Both the position numbers and the translations under genes were made by a program. Positions 27,260 through 35,128 of a stretch of 64,000 bases of DNA are shown here, in pieces (within the stretch, counting starts at the first letter, position 1; each line of letters starts with the position of its first letter). The stretch is from Streptomyces sp. CA-210063. Its GTDB lineage: Bacteria > Actinomycetota > Actinomycetes > Streptomycetales > Streptomycetaceae. Under the pieces are notes generated by a model. It was given only the letters and a program-made list of their open reading frames with translations. It made no database searches and had not been told where the DNA came from. Location of the stretch: contig NZ_CP102512.1 of the NCBI RefSeq assembly GCF_024612015.1, forward strand, positions 1,798,001 to 1,862,000, in the 5' to 3' direction.

Positions 27260-27868
27260 ATGGAACTCAACATGCTCGAAGTCGCCCGCAAGGGCCCAGC
27301 TCCACTCGACGGAACTGTCGTTCTGCACGCGTGGAGGGGGTCTGATGGCTCCTGGTCGAAGGGAACCGCCGACCTGCGCCACGGACGTGTAACGTTCCCA
27401 CTCGATCCGGACTGCATCCCCTCACGCGTCCAGCAGAAAAACTGCCATTGGGCTGGCCTCGGCGTATCGGACACTGTGCCGGGGGCGCGGGTCCGGCTGA
27501 CCGGCGAGATCTACGACGATGACCGCAGCACCGCATGGACCTCGTGGCACGACGACGCAAACCCGACCACCACGTACTACTACGAGTGCGACGAGTGCGG
27601 CCTGAGGTTCTCCACCTCCATGGCACCAGACAAGACCACTCACCCGGTCAAGGCCGCCGTCATGACGACCGGCTTCGGGTTTGATGCTCAGCGTGGGCTG
27701 TTCACGGCTCGGCTTCGTCGGCCCTTGCTCATGAACGGTCGCCTTTGTGGTCTTCGGCCTCCACGACATCACGCCGTCCCGTGTTCGCCGCGTGTTCCCG
27801 CTTGGCGATGCCCGGGTAGTGCGGGTCGAAGGCCGGGGATTCCGAGCGGATGCGCGGCAGGGTGGTGA
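27260..27868 (+). CDS. Hypothetical protein, 3' end probably lost
   Basis: Not recognised. From ATG 27260 (GGGGGA upstream) about 150 residues look genuine: [40 protein letters not shown], then a Tyr/Cys segment [19 protein letters not shown] with a CxxC pair. The codons are less GC-rich than those of the neighbours. After about 27700 the frame runs into the opposite-strand remnant of a cytochrome oxidase gene and becomes basic junk, so the original C-terminus was replaced at that junction. No signal or membrane segment. Confidence 0.45.
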   Translation: MELNMLEVARKGPAPLDGTVVLHAWRGSDGSWSKGTADLRHGRVTFPLDPDCIPSRVQQKNCHWAGLGVSDTVPGARVRLTGEIYDDDRSTAWTSWHDDANPTTTYYYECDECGLRFSTSMAPDKTTHPVKAAVMTTGFGFDAQRGLFTARLRRPLLMNGRLCGLRPPRHHAVPCSPRVPAWRCPGSAGRRPGIPSGCAAGW

Positions 27869-28052
27869 AGTTGTGCCGCGGAGACGGGCAGGAAGTGGCC
27901 CATGCGAGCGAGCGGCCGTATCCCCAGGGGTCGTCGACCTCGATCTTCTTGCCGATCTTGGCGGTCTTCCAGACGTTGTGGAGGAACGGCAGGGTGGACA
28001 GGCCCAGCAAGAAGGCCCCGATCGAGGAGAGCGTGTTCAGCCACGTGAATGG
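27729..28052 (-). pseudogene. C-terminal remnant of cytochrome c oxidase subunit I (ctaD)
   Basis: The minus strand reads [20 protein letters not shown], then [20 protein letters not shown], then [20 protein letters not shown], ending near KREHAANTG and a stop at 27729. This is the last transmembrane helix and cytoplasmic tail of actinobacterial CtaD. All haem- and copper-binding helices are missing; similarity begins abruptly at about 28052. A fragment of a core respiratory gene here implies a partial duplication and transposition of ctaD. Confidence 0.85.
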
Positions 28053-28252
28053 GGCTGAGTAGCTGATTTCTCTATCCTTCCGGGCGCATTGCCGGGGCCG
28101 GGTGAGACAGAGCCGCGGGTGCTGTTCCCGTGCCCCGAACCATCTGCCGGCAGGCCGTCCACGCCACCCGCGGCACGCCGCAAGACAGAATGCCGACCGC
28201 ATTGAGGGGTACGCCGTCGGCGTCGGCACTTACCTCCTGATCGGGAGGCACC

Positions 28253-28543
28253 ATGTCTTTGTCGTCATGGATCCGCGACCACCTGGGGCGTGGATCGACC
28301 GAACCCTCCGCACCTGCCCGAACCTCGGAGGTCCCTTCGGGTAGGCCGAAAGTCACGGGTGGTGAGCCGGTGGACGAGGCAGCGGACCAGCACAGCACGA
28401 CAGGAACGAGGCCCAACGACATCTTCGTGGGCCGGGTCGCCGGCGACGACCCCGGCTACCTGGAGACGGGCGCCGAGAAGCGCGCCGAAGCGGAGGCCGA
28501 ACCAGGCGGCGAGACCCCGAAGGAACGACGCCGGCATCGATGA
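28253..28543 (+). CDS. Small conserved hypothetical protein
   Basis: 96 residues from ATG 28253, with GGGAGG seven bases upstream. The C-terminal half NDIFVGRVAGDDPGYLETGA followed by a run of Glu/Ala/Arg (coiled or disordered) resembles short acidic proteins common in Streptomyces. No membrane segment. Function unknown. Confidence 0.55.
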   Translation: MSLSSWIRDHLGRGSTEPSAPARTSEVPSGRPKVTGGEPVDEAADQHSTTGTRPNDIFVGRVAGDDPGYLETGAEKRAEAEAEPGGETPKERRRHR

Positions 28544-28672
28544 TGGACCAGCGGCCCCTGCACTTGGCCGCACAGCGACACCCGGGCAGCGGCTGCGCCG
28601 GTGGCCGCGGTGATCGGGAGCCACGCCATTCGATAGGTCCGTTCGTGTGGGGGCGCCCTGAGCGAGGCAGTC

Positions 28673-28843
28673 ATGAGCAGTTCCGGAGATGCCCGACGCG
28701 AGCCCACGTCCCCGTTGGAGCGGGAGACCGATGAGCGGGACGTCCACCCGGAGGAGGAAGGGCGCCCCCAGCCCGATACCTCCGCCGAGCCCACCGAAGA
28801 GGCCCTGCGGGAACGCGCCGAGTCCGAGGAGGGTCCCGGTTGA
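28673..28843 (+). CDS. Small acidic hypothetical protein
   Basis: 56 residues from ATG 28673: MSSSGDARREPTSPLERETD followed by Glu/Pro-rich sequence ending SEEGPG. Good third-position GC and a weak GAGG upstream support it. Low complexity and probably disordered. Unknown function. Confidence 0.4.
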   Translation: MSSSGDARREPTSPLERETDERDVHPEEEGRPQPDTSAEPTEEALRERAESEEGPG

Positions 28844-28997
28844 CGCTCGCGAGGCGTTATCGCCTCGGAGAGCCTCGCCACCGGCCATGACGGTCACGCG
28901 GCCGCCTCCGCTGGCGAGGCCCGGGCCTCGACGGGAGCGTGGAAACGAACCCGACGTCCGGATATTTCCGCATTACTCGCGATGTACGGAGGACGCC

Positions 28998-29534
28998 ATG
29001 TCACTGGTGGAGAAGCTGCTCGATGCCTACCCCGCCGAGACCGGAATGCCGCCCAGGCTGCTGGGCGAGGCGGTCGACAAGCTCTACGAATGCGCCGGCG
29101 TCTGCCTCAGCTGCGCTGACGCGGCGGCCGCCGAGCAGGACCCGCAAAAGATCGTGATGTCCATCAAGTGCGTGCGGCTCGACAACGACTGCGCCGACCT
29201 GTGCACCGTCGCCGCCCGGCTCCTGGCCCGGCAGACGGGATACGACGCGCCCACGACCATGGCGATCATCGAGGCCACCCGAACCGTTCTGCGCGCGAGC
29301 GCGGACGCCGCCGACGAGTTCAAGGACACGACGTACTTCGAGCTGTCCGCACAGGCGTGCCGTGAGACGGAACAGCTGCTCGGCCGTCTCGTCGACCAGA
29401 TGGGCTCGAGCGAGGCGGGCGAGGGCTACCCCACGTCACCGCCGAGCGCCACGACCCGGCCGGAGCGTCCACGAGCGGTGAAACAGAGGCGTCCGGCAAG
29501 TCGGATCTCTCCGAGGAACGACTCGGCGAGATGA
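28998..29534 (+). CDS. Copper-storage-like four-helix bundle protein, Cys-depleted
   Basis: 178 residues from ATG 28998, with GGAGG five bases upstream. Helices carry YECAGVCLSCADA (C32, C36, C39), CVRLDNDCADLC (C58, C65, C69) and ACRETEQLL (C121), the pattern of the Csp/DUF326 family that binds Cu(I) inside a helical bundle. The third helix, normally rich in Cys, reads EATRTVLRASADAADEF without any, so copper capacity should be reduced. The last 40 residues have poor coding character; the better frame there leads into the Rho_N-like peptide ending at 29641, which suggests a frameshift around 29420-29440. Confidence 0.72.
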   Translation: MSLVEKLLDAYPAETGMPPRLLGEAVDKLYECAGVCLSCADAAAAEQDPQKIVMSIKCVRLDNDCADLCTVAARLLARQTGYDAPTTMAIIEATRTVLRASADAADEFKDTTYFELSAQACRETEQLLGRLVDQMGSSEAGEGYPTSPPSATTRPERPRAVKQRRPASRISPRNDSAR

Positions 29535-29641
29535 ATACGGACGAACTGCGCGACCTGGCCCGCGAGAAGGGCATCAGCGGGGTCCACGACATGCGCAAGG
29601 AAGAGCTCATCGACGCGATCAGCGGAAAGCGCGGCTCGTAA
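29531..29641 (+). CDS. Rho_N-like/SAP-like short peptide, possibly the displaced end of the preceding protein
   Basis: 36 residues from ATG 29531: MNTDELRDLAREKGISGVHD then MRKEELIDAISGKRGS, a Rho-termination-factor N-terminal motif (short helix-extended-helix that binds nucleic acid). The same frame is open upstream back to about 29430 with good third-position GC and reads SDLSEERLGEM into it. It may therefore be the true C-terminus of the copper-protein gene after a frameshift, or a separate small gene overlapping it by four bases. Confidence 0.5.
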   Translation: MNTDELRDLAREKGISGVHDMRKEELIDAISGKRGS

Positions 29642-29873
29642 CTCGCAGGAGATGTCCGGGCCCAGGACAAGCGCTGTTCGGCTACGAGACGGGCGCCGTC
29701 TTCAGCTATTCGCACGCCATGGGCAGGCTGCGCGGCAGCCACTCGAGTACGTGCGTGTCCGTGCGACGTGGAGTGCGCCTGCGCGAGCGGAGACGGAGAC
29801 GGGGACCGGTGAACGAACCCAGAACGGTCGGAAGCAAACCTGCGAAGAAGAGCGATGGAGGCGGGCCGAGTCC

Positions 29874-30173
29874 ATGGACAAGGCAGCGGTCACCAGTCCG
29901 CTGCGGGCGCCCTTCACGCAGTACGTCGGCCCGCAAGGCCCGGCCGAGCTGCATGAGGAGGCGCAGCCCGAGGACGGCAAGGAGACCGCCGGTGAGCTGG
30001 TGACCTGCCCCTTCTGCGTGAGCGTCTGGGTGGTCTCCACCCTGACCGCAGGCCGGCTGCTCTGGCCGCGCGCGACGCACACCGCCATGGGCTCCCTCGC
30101 GGCACTGGCCGGCGCGGACGCCCTGCAACTGGCGTACGGCGCGCTGATGAGCAAGGCGACAGGGAGCGATTGA
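29874..30173 (+). pseudogene. N-terminally truncated DUF1360 membrane protein
   Basis: 99 residues from ATG 29874: KAAVTSPLRAPFTQYVGPQG, then ELVTCPFCVSVWVVSTLTAG and a second hydrophobic stretch. DUF1360 proteins are usually longer, with an N-terminal membrane segment and a HKLSR-type motif before VTSPLRAPF. That part is missing and the upstream codons have no family likeness. The remaining piece could still be made as a one- or two-span protein. Confidence 0.6.
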
Positions 30174-30290
30174 GTGACGGCGGATCAAAAAATGACCCAC
30201 TTGGTGATCTTCGTCTGACTCCGACCTTGGCGCCTGCGACCTCTGCCGAGCGTGGACGGATGGCTCCCGCGCGCGGGACGATGACCGTGG

Positions 30291-30866
30291 CTACCGCTCA
30301 GGGCGGTCCACAGGCTCGAGCCTGACCACCTCGAACTCCACACGAACCTCGTCGGCCAGCCGCAACGCGCCCAGGAACGCGGCGTAGGGCTTGATGCCCC
30401 AGGTGGACTGCGTGACCGTCGCCCAGCCGCGCAGCAGACTGCCGCCATTGCCCTTCCCGTGCACCGTCACCGGATGGGTCCGGCCCTTGATGGTGAGGTC
30501 CCCGGCGATCTCGAACGACTCGGGCGTCCCCGTGACGCCGGTGGAACGGAAAGTGATCGTGGGGTGCTCCGCGATGTGCAGCAGGGCCCTGTCTCCCAGC
30601 GTCCGTTTGATTTCCGCCCGGTCGGCGTCAGTGAGCGGCTTCAGCCCACCCGTTCCCTCCCGGACCTCCAAGGAGCCGGTCTCCACACTCACGTGCACCG
30701 ACGACCCGCCCGGATCGCTCACGGCCACCACGGCCTCCCCCGACCATCGAGTGGCCTCGATGGTGAGGTCGTGCCCCGCCTTGCGGCCCAGGCCGGCGCG
30801 GCCGGTCTTGATCAGGAGGCGGCCGGTGGACGGTCCGAGCCGGTAGGTTCCGTCTGTAAGCGTCAC
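30291..30866 (-). CDS. YceI-family protein
   Basis: 191 residues from GTG 30866 (the frame is open far upstream, but that part is antisense to an enoyl-CoA hydratase remnant). GTYRLGPSTGRLLIKTGRAG, GHDLTIEATRWSGEA, HPTITFRSTGVTG and FEIAGDLTIKGRTHPVTV are the lipocalin-like barrel motifs of YceI, which binds isoprenoid or fatty-acid-like ligands. No signal peptide is present, so it is a cytoplasmic member. Confidence 0.85.
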   Translation of the reverse strand: MTLTDGTYRLGPSTGRLLIKTGRAGLGRKAGHDLTIEATRWSGEAVVAVSDPGGSSVHVSVETGSLEVREGTGGLKPLTDADRAEIKRTLGDRALLHIAEHPTITFRSTGVTGTPESFEIAGDLTIKGRTHPVTVHGKGNGGSLLRGWATVTQSTWGIKPYAAFLGALRLADEVRVEFEVVRLEPVDRPER

Positions 30867-30936
30867 GGCGCCGAGGATACGGCCCGGACACGGCCGGAGC
30901 GCTGGTTGGCTTCGGCGCCGCACCCGATGCAACCCG

Positions 30937-31260
30937 ATGGGGCGACTGGCCGAGTTGGTGGGCCGGGGCCGCGCGATGGAGATCGTGGTGGGAGGAGACG
31001 ACTTCCCGGCCCAGCTCGCCGCCGAATACGGATACGTCAATCGCGTTCTTCCCGAGGGCGAGCTGGACGACTTCGCCGACACCTTCGCCCGCCGCATCGC
31101 CGGCTTCAGCAAGGCCGGGGTCGCCGGCGCGAAGGAGTTCGTCGACGCGGCCACCGCCATCCCGGCGGGGGACCACGCAGCCGCTCTGGCCGCCTTCAGG
31201 CGCACGGCGATGCGTCCGGAGAACGCGGATCACCTGCGCAGCCTCGCTCGCCTACTGACC
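30937..31260 (+). pseudogene. C-terminal remnant of an enoyl-CoA hydratase/isomerase
   Basis: GRLAELVGRGRAMEIVVGGD, AAEYGYVNRVLPEGELDDF and RRIAGFSKAGVAGAKEFVD, then AMRPENADHLRSLARLL. This is the second half of a crotonase-fold enzyme. The N-terminal 130-150 residues with the oxyanion hole are absent and the extreme C-terminus is cut at about 31255, where an SDR remnant begins in another frame. Confidence 0.8.
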
Positions 31261-31261
31261 T

Positions 31262-31385
31262 CGGTCCCCGCAGCAGATGGCGGCGCTGTCCGCGCTGGGC
31301 CGGGTGGGGGAGACGGCCGACGTCGCGGATGTGGTGGAACTCTCATGGGGTGCCCCGGACTGGCTCGCCGATGCGGAGTCGAAGA
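31262..31385 (+). pseudogene. SDR remnant abutting the hydratase remnant
   Basis: QQMAALSALGRVGETADVAD, then VVELSWGAPDWLADAES, matches the late helix region of short-chain dehydrogenases (GRxGExxDVAxxV), with a corrupted end. It lacks the Rossmann and YxxxK parts. It runs in frame into the PEBP gene, forming a composite scar. Confidence 0.6.
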
Positions 31386-31492
31386 AAGCGCGGCCCCTCA
31401 GCGGTTGTTGGCGGGCCAAGGGGGGTGCGCGCATTGGGGAACCACTCGATCAGCGCCGTATGGCCGGTCGCGGCAAGGGGTACCCCAGCCGC

Positions 31493-31945
31493 ATGGCAGG
31501 CATCGAGCTGAGAAGCAGCGCGTTCAATGACCACTCCTTCGTCCCGCGCCGGTACGCGCGAGAGGGCGAGAACACCTCCCCTCCACTGACCTGGTCCGGT
31601 GTACCGGATGAGGCAGCCGAGCTGGTGCTGCTGTGCGAGGACCCCGACGCACCGTCGGGCACCTTCGTGCACTGGATCGTGGTCGGCATCGACCCACGCA
31701 GTGGCGGCGTGGAGGCGGGACAGTGTCCGCCGGGAGGCACGGAACTGACCAACGGCTTCGGCGAGCCCGGCTGGGGCGGACCGCACCCACCGGCCGGGGA
31801 TGAGGCGCACCGCTACTTCTTCCGCCTCTACGCCCTGTCCGAACCCTGCGCTCTGCCCGACGCCCCCGGCGCGGACCAGGTGCACCAGGCCGTCGAGAAA
31901 CACCAAATCGGCAGCGGGAACATCGTCGGGCTCTACCACCGCTGA
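31493..31945 (+). CDS. YbhB/YbcL (PEBP, Raf-kinase-inhibitor-like) protein
   Basis: 150 residues from ATG 31493. ELRSSAFNDHSFVPRRYARE, NTSPPLTWSGVPDEAAELVL, CEDPDAPSGTFVHWIVVGID and GWGGPHPPAGDEAHRYFFRL cover the whole phosphatidylethanolamine-binding fold, including the DPDAP and GxxxPP anion-site motifs. Family function in bacteria is unclear. The frame is open upstream through an SDR scar, but sequence likeness starts at this ATG. Convergent with the DHFR-like gene. Confidence 0.88.
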   Translation: MAGIELRSSAFNDHSFVPRRYAREGENTSPPLTWSGVPDEAAELVLLCEDPDAPSGTFVHWIVVGIDPRSGGVEAGQCPPGGTELTNGFGEPGWGGPHPPAGDEAHRYFFRLYALSEPCALPDAPGADQVHQAVEKHQIGSGNIVGLYHR

Positions 31946-32042
31946 GCGACCGCAGCAGGAGCACGCGGACACCGGTGTCGGTGCCACGCACGACCGTCGC
32001 GGAAGTCTTGACACCGCCGACCGCGGGCGGGCCCGTCGCAGG

Positions 32043-32669
32043 TCAGGCGTTCTCCGGGAGTTCGTACGTGCCGTACTCGGGCCGCCCCGCGAGCTCGTAC
32101 GTCTGGATCGAGACGCCGGTGCTCGTGATGCTGCCCCCGGCGTGACGGAACGCCGTCGGGAGGGCGCCCTCGGCGAAGAGGCGGCGGCCGGCACCGAGGA
32201 CGACCGGGAACGTCAGCAGATGCAAGGTGTCGACCAGGTCCAGGGCGAGCAGCGACTGGGCGAGGTCCCCGCTGCCGTGGACCTGCACCTCGCCGTCGGT
32301 GCGCTCCTTGAGGGCGGTGACCTCCTTGGCGAGGTCGCCGGAGAGCACGGTCGTACCGTTCCATTCGGGGTTCGTGATGGTGTTCGAAACGACGTACTTG
32401 GGCAGGGAGTTGAGCTTCCCGGCGACCGGGTCGGCCGGATCGGTGACCTTCGGCCAGTGGGCGGCGAAGATCTCGTACGTCCTGCGGCCCAGCAGGAAGG
32501 CGCCGACGCGGCCGAAGACTCCGTCGATGAACCGTCCGAAGTCCTCGTCCCCGTACGGGACGCTCCAGCCGCCGTGCTCGAAGCCGTCGCGGCGGTCCTC
32601 GTTGGGGCCGCCCGGGGCCTGGTAGACGCCGTCGAGGGTGACGAAGGAGGTGAGGGAGAGCTTGCCCAT
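32043..32669 (-). CDS. Dihydrofolate reductase / RibD C-terminal-domain family protein
   Basis: 208 residues from ATG 32669; an upstream in-frame ATG at 32756 adds unmatched sequence. FVTLDGVYQAPGGPNEDRRD, LLGRRTYEIFAAHWP, YVVSNTITNPEW, VHGSGDLAQSLL and FPVVLGAGRRLF are typical of the stand-alone RibD_C proteins of actinobacteria (NADPH-binding DHFR-like fold). Substrate unknown; not expected to be the housekeeping DHFR. Confidence 0.86.
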   Translation of the reverse strand: MGKLSLTSFVTLDGVYQAPGGPNEDRRDGFEHGGWSVPYGDEDFGRFIDGVFGRVGAFLLGRRTYEIFAAHWPKVTDPADPVAGKLNSLPKYVVSNTITNPEWNGTTVLSGDLAKEVTALKERTDGEVQVHGSGDLAQSLLALDLVDTLHLLTFPVVLGAGRRLFAEGALPTAFRHAGGSITSTGVSIQTYELAGRPEYGTYELPENA

Positions 32670-32869
32670 GGCAGGTGCCTGCTTTCGTGCCCCGTAGTGG
32701 GGTCTGTCGTCATCGGGGTCTGTTGTCATCAGGGCAGACCCCGGGGGCGCCCGCAACTCATCGGTGGGCCGAGGAATCGGGGCCCGGAAGCGTTCGGGAC
32801 GGCTCCGGCGGGAAGTCGACGTCCGTTCGCCGCCAGCGGTCGGGCGGGGTTGTCGGTGGGATGGGGGAC

Positions 32870-33673
32870 ATGACTACTGCGAACGGAAACCTGACTACTG
32901 AGAACGGAAACCTGACCGACAGCGACGTCTTGAACGGCGACACACCTCTGAACGGCAAGGTCGCCCTCGTGACCGGTGGCAGCCGTGGCATCGGGGCCGC
33001 GACGGCCGTACGGCTGGCCCGGGAGGGCGCGGACGTGGCCGTCACCTATGTGCGGGGCAAGGAGGCGGCCGAGGAGGTCGTACGGGCCGTGGAAGCCCTC
33101 GGGCGGCGGGGAGTGGCCCTGCGGGCGGACTCCGGGGACGCCGGGGAGGCGGCGGGCGCGGTGGGACTGGCGGCCGAGGCGCTGGGCGGGCTGGACGTGC
33201 TCGTGAACAACGCCGGTGTCGGTGTGCTGGGGCCGCTGGAGAGCCTGCCGCTCGCCGAGGTGGACCGGGTGCTCGCCGTGAATGTGCGGGGCGTGTTCCT
33301 GGCGTCCCGGGCCGCCGCGGCCCGGATGGGGCGCGGCGGTCAGATCATCACCGTCGGGACGTGTATGACGCAGCGGGTGCCGGGGCCCGGCGGGACGCTC
33401 TACGCGATGAGCAAGTCGGCGTTGGTCGGGTTGACGAAGGCGCTGGCCAGGGAGCTCGGTGGGCGGGGGATCAGCGCGAACATCGTGCATCCCGGGCCGA
33501 TCGATACGGATCTGAATCCGGCTGATGGGCCGTATGCGGCGGGGCAGGTGGCGATGACCGCGTTGGGGCGGTTCGGGACGGTGGCCGAGGTGGCGGGGAC
33601 GGTGGCGTATCTGGCGGGGGCGGAGTATGTGACCGGGGCGGAGTTCTCGGTGGACGGTGGGCACGCGGCGTGA
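32870..33673 (+). CDS. SDR-family oxidoreductase with repeat-containing N-terminus
   Basis: 267 residues from ATG 32870 (GGGGG before it; ATG 32861 is an alternative). After a 30-residue Asn/Thr-rich leader it has GGSRGIGAATAVRLA, VNNAGVGVLG, catalytic YAMSK and the end TGAEFSVDGGHAA. FabG-like classical SDR with NADPH preference (YVRGKE). The leader contains two 7-residue repeats (TTANGNL, TTENGNL) encoded by a 21-bp tandem duplication. Substrate unknown. Confidence 0.88.
   Translation: MTTANGNLTTENGNLTDSDVLNGDTPLNGKVALVTGGSRGIGAATAVRLAREGADVAVTYVRGKEAAEEVVRAVEALGRRGVALRADSGDAGEAAGAVGLAAEALGGLDVLVNNAGVGVLGPLESLPLAEVDRVLAVNVRGVFLASRAAAARMGRGGQIITVGTCMTQRVPGPGGTLYAMSKSALVGLTKALARELGGRGISANIVHPGPIDTDLNPADGPYAAGQVAMTALGRFGTVAEVAGTVAYLAGAEYVTGAEFSVDGGHAA
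32873..32914 (+). repeat. 21-bp tandem duplication inside the SDR 5' coding region
   Basis: Two 21-bp units, each starting ACTACTG and ending GAACGGAAACCTG, with one mismatch. They encode seven residues each, so the reading frame is kept. Confidence 0.85.
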
Positions 33674-33780
33674 GCGCTGCCGCTTCGGCCCCGGGACTGC
33701 CTATGGGGGCTGCCGCCCCCAGACCCCCGCTGGGGGGTGAGGGGGTGGCTGGTGTGCGTGGACACGTGCCGGAGCGTCGG

Positions 33781-33838
33781 GGCTTGTCGCGCAGTTCCCC
33801 GCGCCCCTGAAAGACGGGGCTTCGCCCCTGTCTTTCAG
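33781..33838. terminator. Terminator hairpin within a Streptomyces-type intergenic repeat
   Basis: The segment CGCGCAGTTCCCCGCGCCCC leads into CTGAAAGAC-GGGGC, loop TTC, GCCCC-T-GTCTTTCAG (33807-33838), a stem of about 14 bp with one bulge. It lies between the convergent SDR and allantoicase genes. A near-identical GC segment recurs inverted at 37683-37714, which fits the short intergenic repeats scattered in Streptomyces genomes. Confidence 0.75.
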
Positions 33839-33908
33839 CCCCCATCCCCCGTCACCCGTCCCCCGTCCCACATCCCACATCCCCCACCCGTCCCCCTTTG
33901 CTGTCCGC

Positions 33909-35039
33909 TCAGCCGCCCAGTTCCTGGTGGCGGGAGTGCAGGCGGGTCGCGCCCTCTTCCGTCAGGGAGCCGAAGAGGCGTAGGCGGGAGATGCCGCCGT
34001 CGGGGTAGATGTCGATGCGGGCGTGGGTGGCGACGGCGGGCGTGGGGAGGAGGAAGCGGTGGTCGGTGTCGGGCTGGAGGCGGGTGCGGGGGAGGATCTC
34101 CGTCCAGTCGCCGTCCTCGCCGTCCTTCACCGAGACCGTGGCCCAGCCCGCCGCGTTGCCCTTCAGATAGGCCGTGTCGATCTCCAGGGCGCGGATCTCG
34201 GCCTGGGCGGCCAGGCGGTAGCGGATCCAGTCGTTGCCCTGGTCGCGGCGGCGGCGGGTCTCCCAGCACTCGTGCATCACGCGGGCGCGGCCGGGCTGGA
34301 TGGTGTTGGTGGCGGGTGAGTAGAAGAGGTTGGACGCGTCCTCGGCCTGGCCGCCGTTCTCCAGGGCGACGACGTCGAAGGTGCCGAGGGCGGCCAGCCA
34401 GGCCGGGTCCGGGACCACCTCGCCGTGGACACGGAGGCGGGCGATGCCGCCGTCGGGGTGCTGGTTGACGCGGAGGTGGGTGAAGCGCTGCTCGACCGAG
34501 ACCGCGAAACCGTTCGCCGCGTGACCGCCGACCGGGGTGCGCGGGACGAGGGTCGTCCATTTCACGTCGTCGGCGAGCAGTTCCTCCGGCGACGGGGAAC
34601 CGGGCACACAGGCGCCCTCGACGGACACCGCCTGCGGGTAGTTGCCGCGGAAGTGGGCCGTGTCGACGATGATCCCCCGGATCACGCCGGGCGCGCCCAG
34701 GCGGACCAGCGCCCAGTCGTGGTCCTCGGCCGTCGGCCAGGGGTGCTCGGCCGAGGCGCCCCGGCGCCGCCGGGTCTCCCAGCCGTCCATGATCTTGCCC
34801 TTGTGCCCGAAGTGCTCGGGGTCGAACTCGGCGCGCTCGGGCACCAGCAGGTTCTCGCGCTGGGCGAAGAACTCGTCGTTGGCGGCGACGACACCCGCGC
34901 CGAGCCGGCGGTCGGCGAGGTCGGCGAACCGGGTGAAGGGGAAGTCGGCGGTGCGGTAGTCCGCGTACGGGTCACCGCCGCCGTACGGGTTCGCGTCGCC
35001 GGTGAAGCTCGCAGGCGGGGAGTGATGCTGCGCCGTCAC
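33909..35039 (-). CDS. alc: Allantoicase
   Basis: 376 residues. Two homologous jelly-roll halves are visible: the first carries HKGKIMDGWETRRRR near residue 80 and a HPDGGIARLRVHGEV strand, the second RVMHECWETRRRR near 255 and YPDGGISRLRLFG. This internal duplication is the hallmark of allantoicase. It hydrolyses allantoate to ureidoglycolate and urea, the step after allantoinase, whose gene lies 89 bp upstream on the same strand. Part of purine-nitrogen salvage, and probably controlled with allB by the IclR protein at 36744. Confidence 0.95.
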   Translation of the reverse strand: MTAQHHSPPASFTGDANPYGGGDPYADYRTADFPFTRFADLADRRLGAGVVAANDEFFAQRENLLVPERAEFDPEHFGHKGKIMDGWETRRRRGASAEHPWPTAEDHDWALVRLGAPGVIRGIIVDTAHFRGNYPQAVSVEGACVPGSPSPEELLADDVKWTTLVPRTPVGGHAANGFAVSVEQRFTHLRVNQHPDGGIARLRVHGEVVPDPAWLAALGTFDVVALENGGQAEDASNLFYSPATNTIQPGRARVMHECWETRRRRDQGNDWIRYRLAAQAEIRALEIDTAYLKGNAAGWATVSVKDGEDGDWTEILPRTRLQPDTDHRFLLPTPAVATHARIDIYPDGGISRLRLFGSLTEEGATRLHSRHQELGG

Positions 35040-35128
35040 GATGATCAGGTCTGCCTTTCGGTGGTCGGCCGCTGCGGGTGCGGATGGGGGTCCCCCTGGT
35101 CGAGCGAATCCGAGAGCTTGGGGGTGAA

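Noticed and set aside
29652..29873. Upstream extension of the DUF1360 frame
   Set aside because: No DUF1360 likeness before about 29874 and Arg-rich composition. Treated as replaced sequence.
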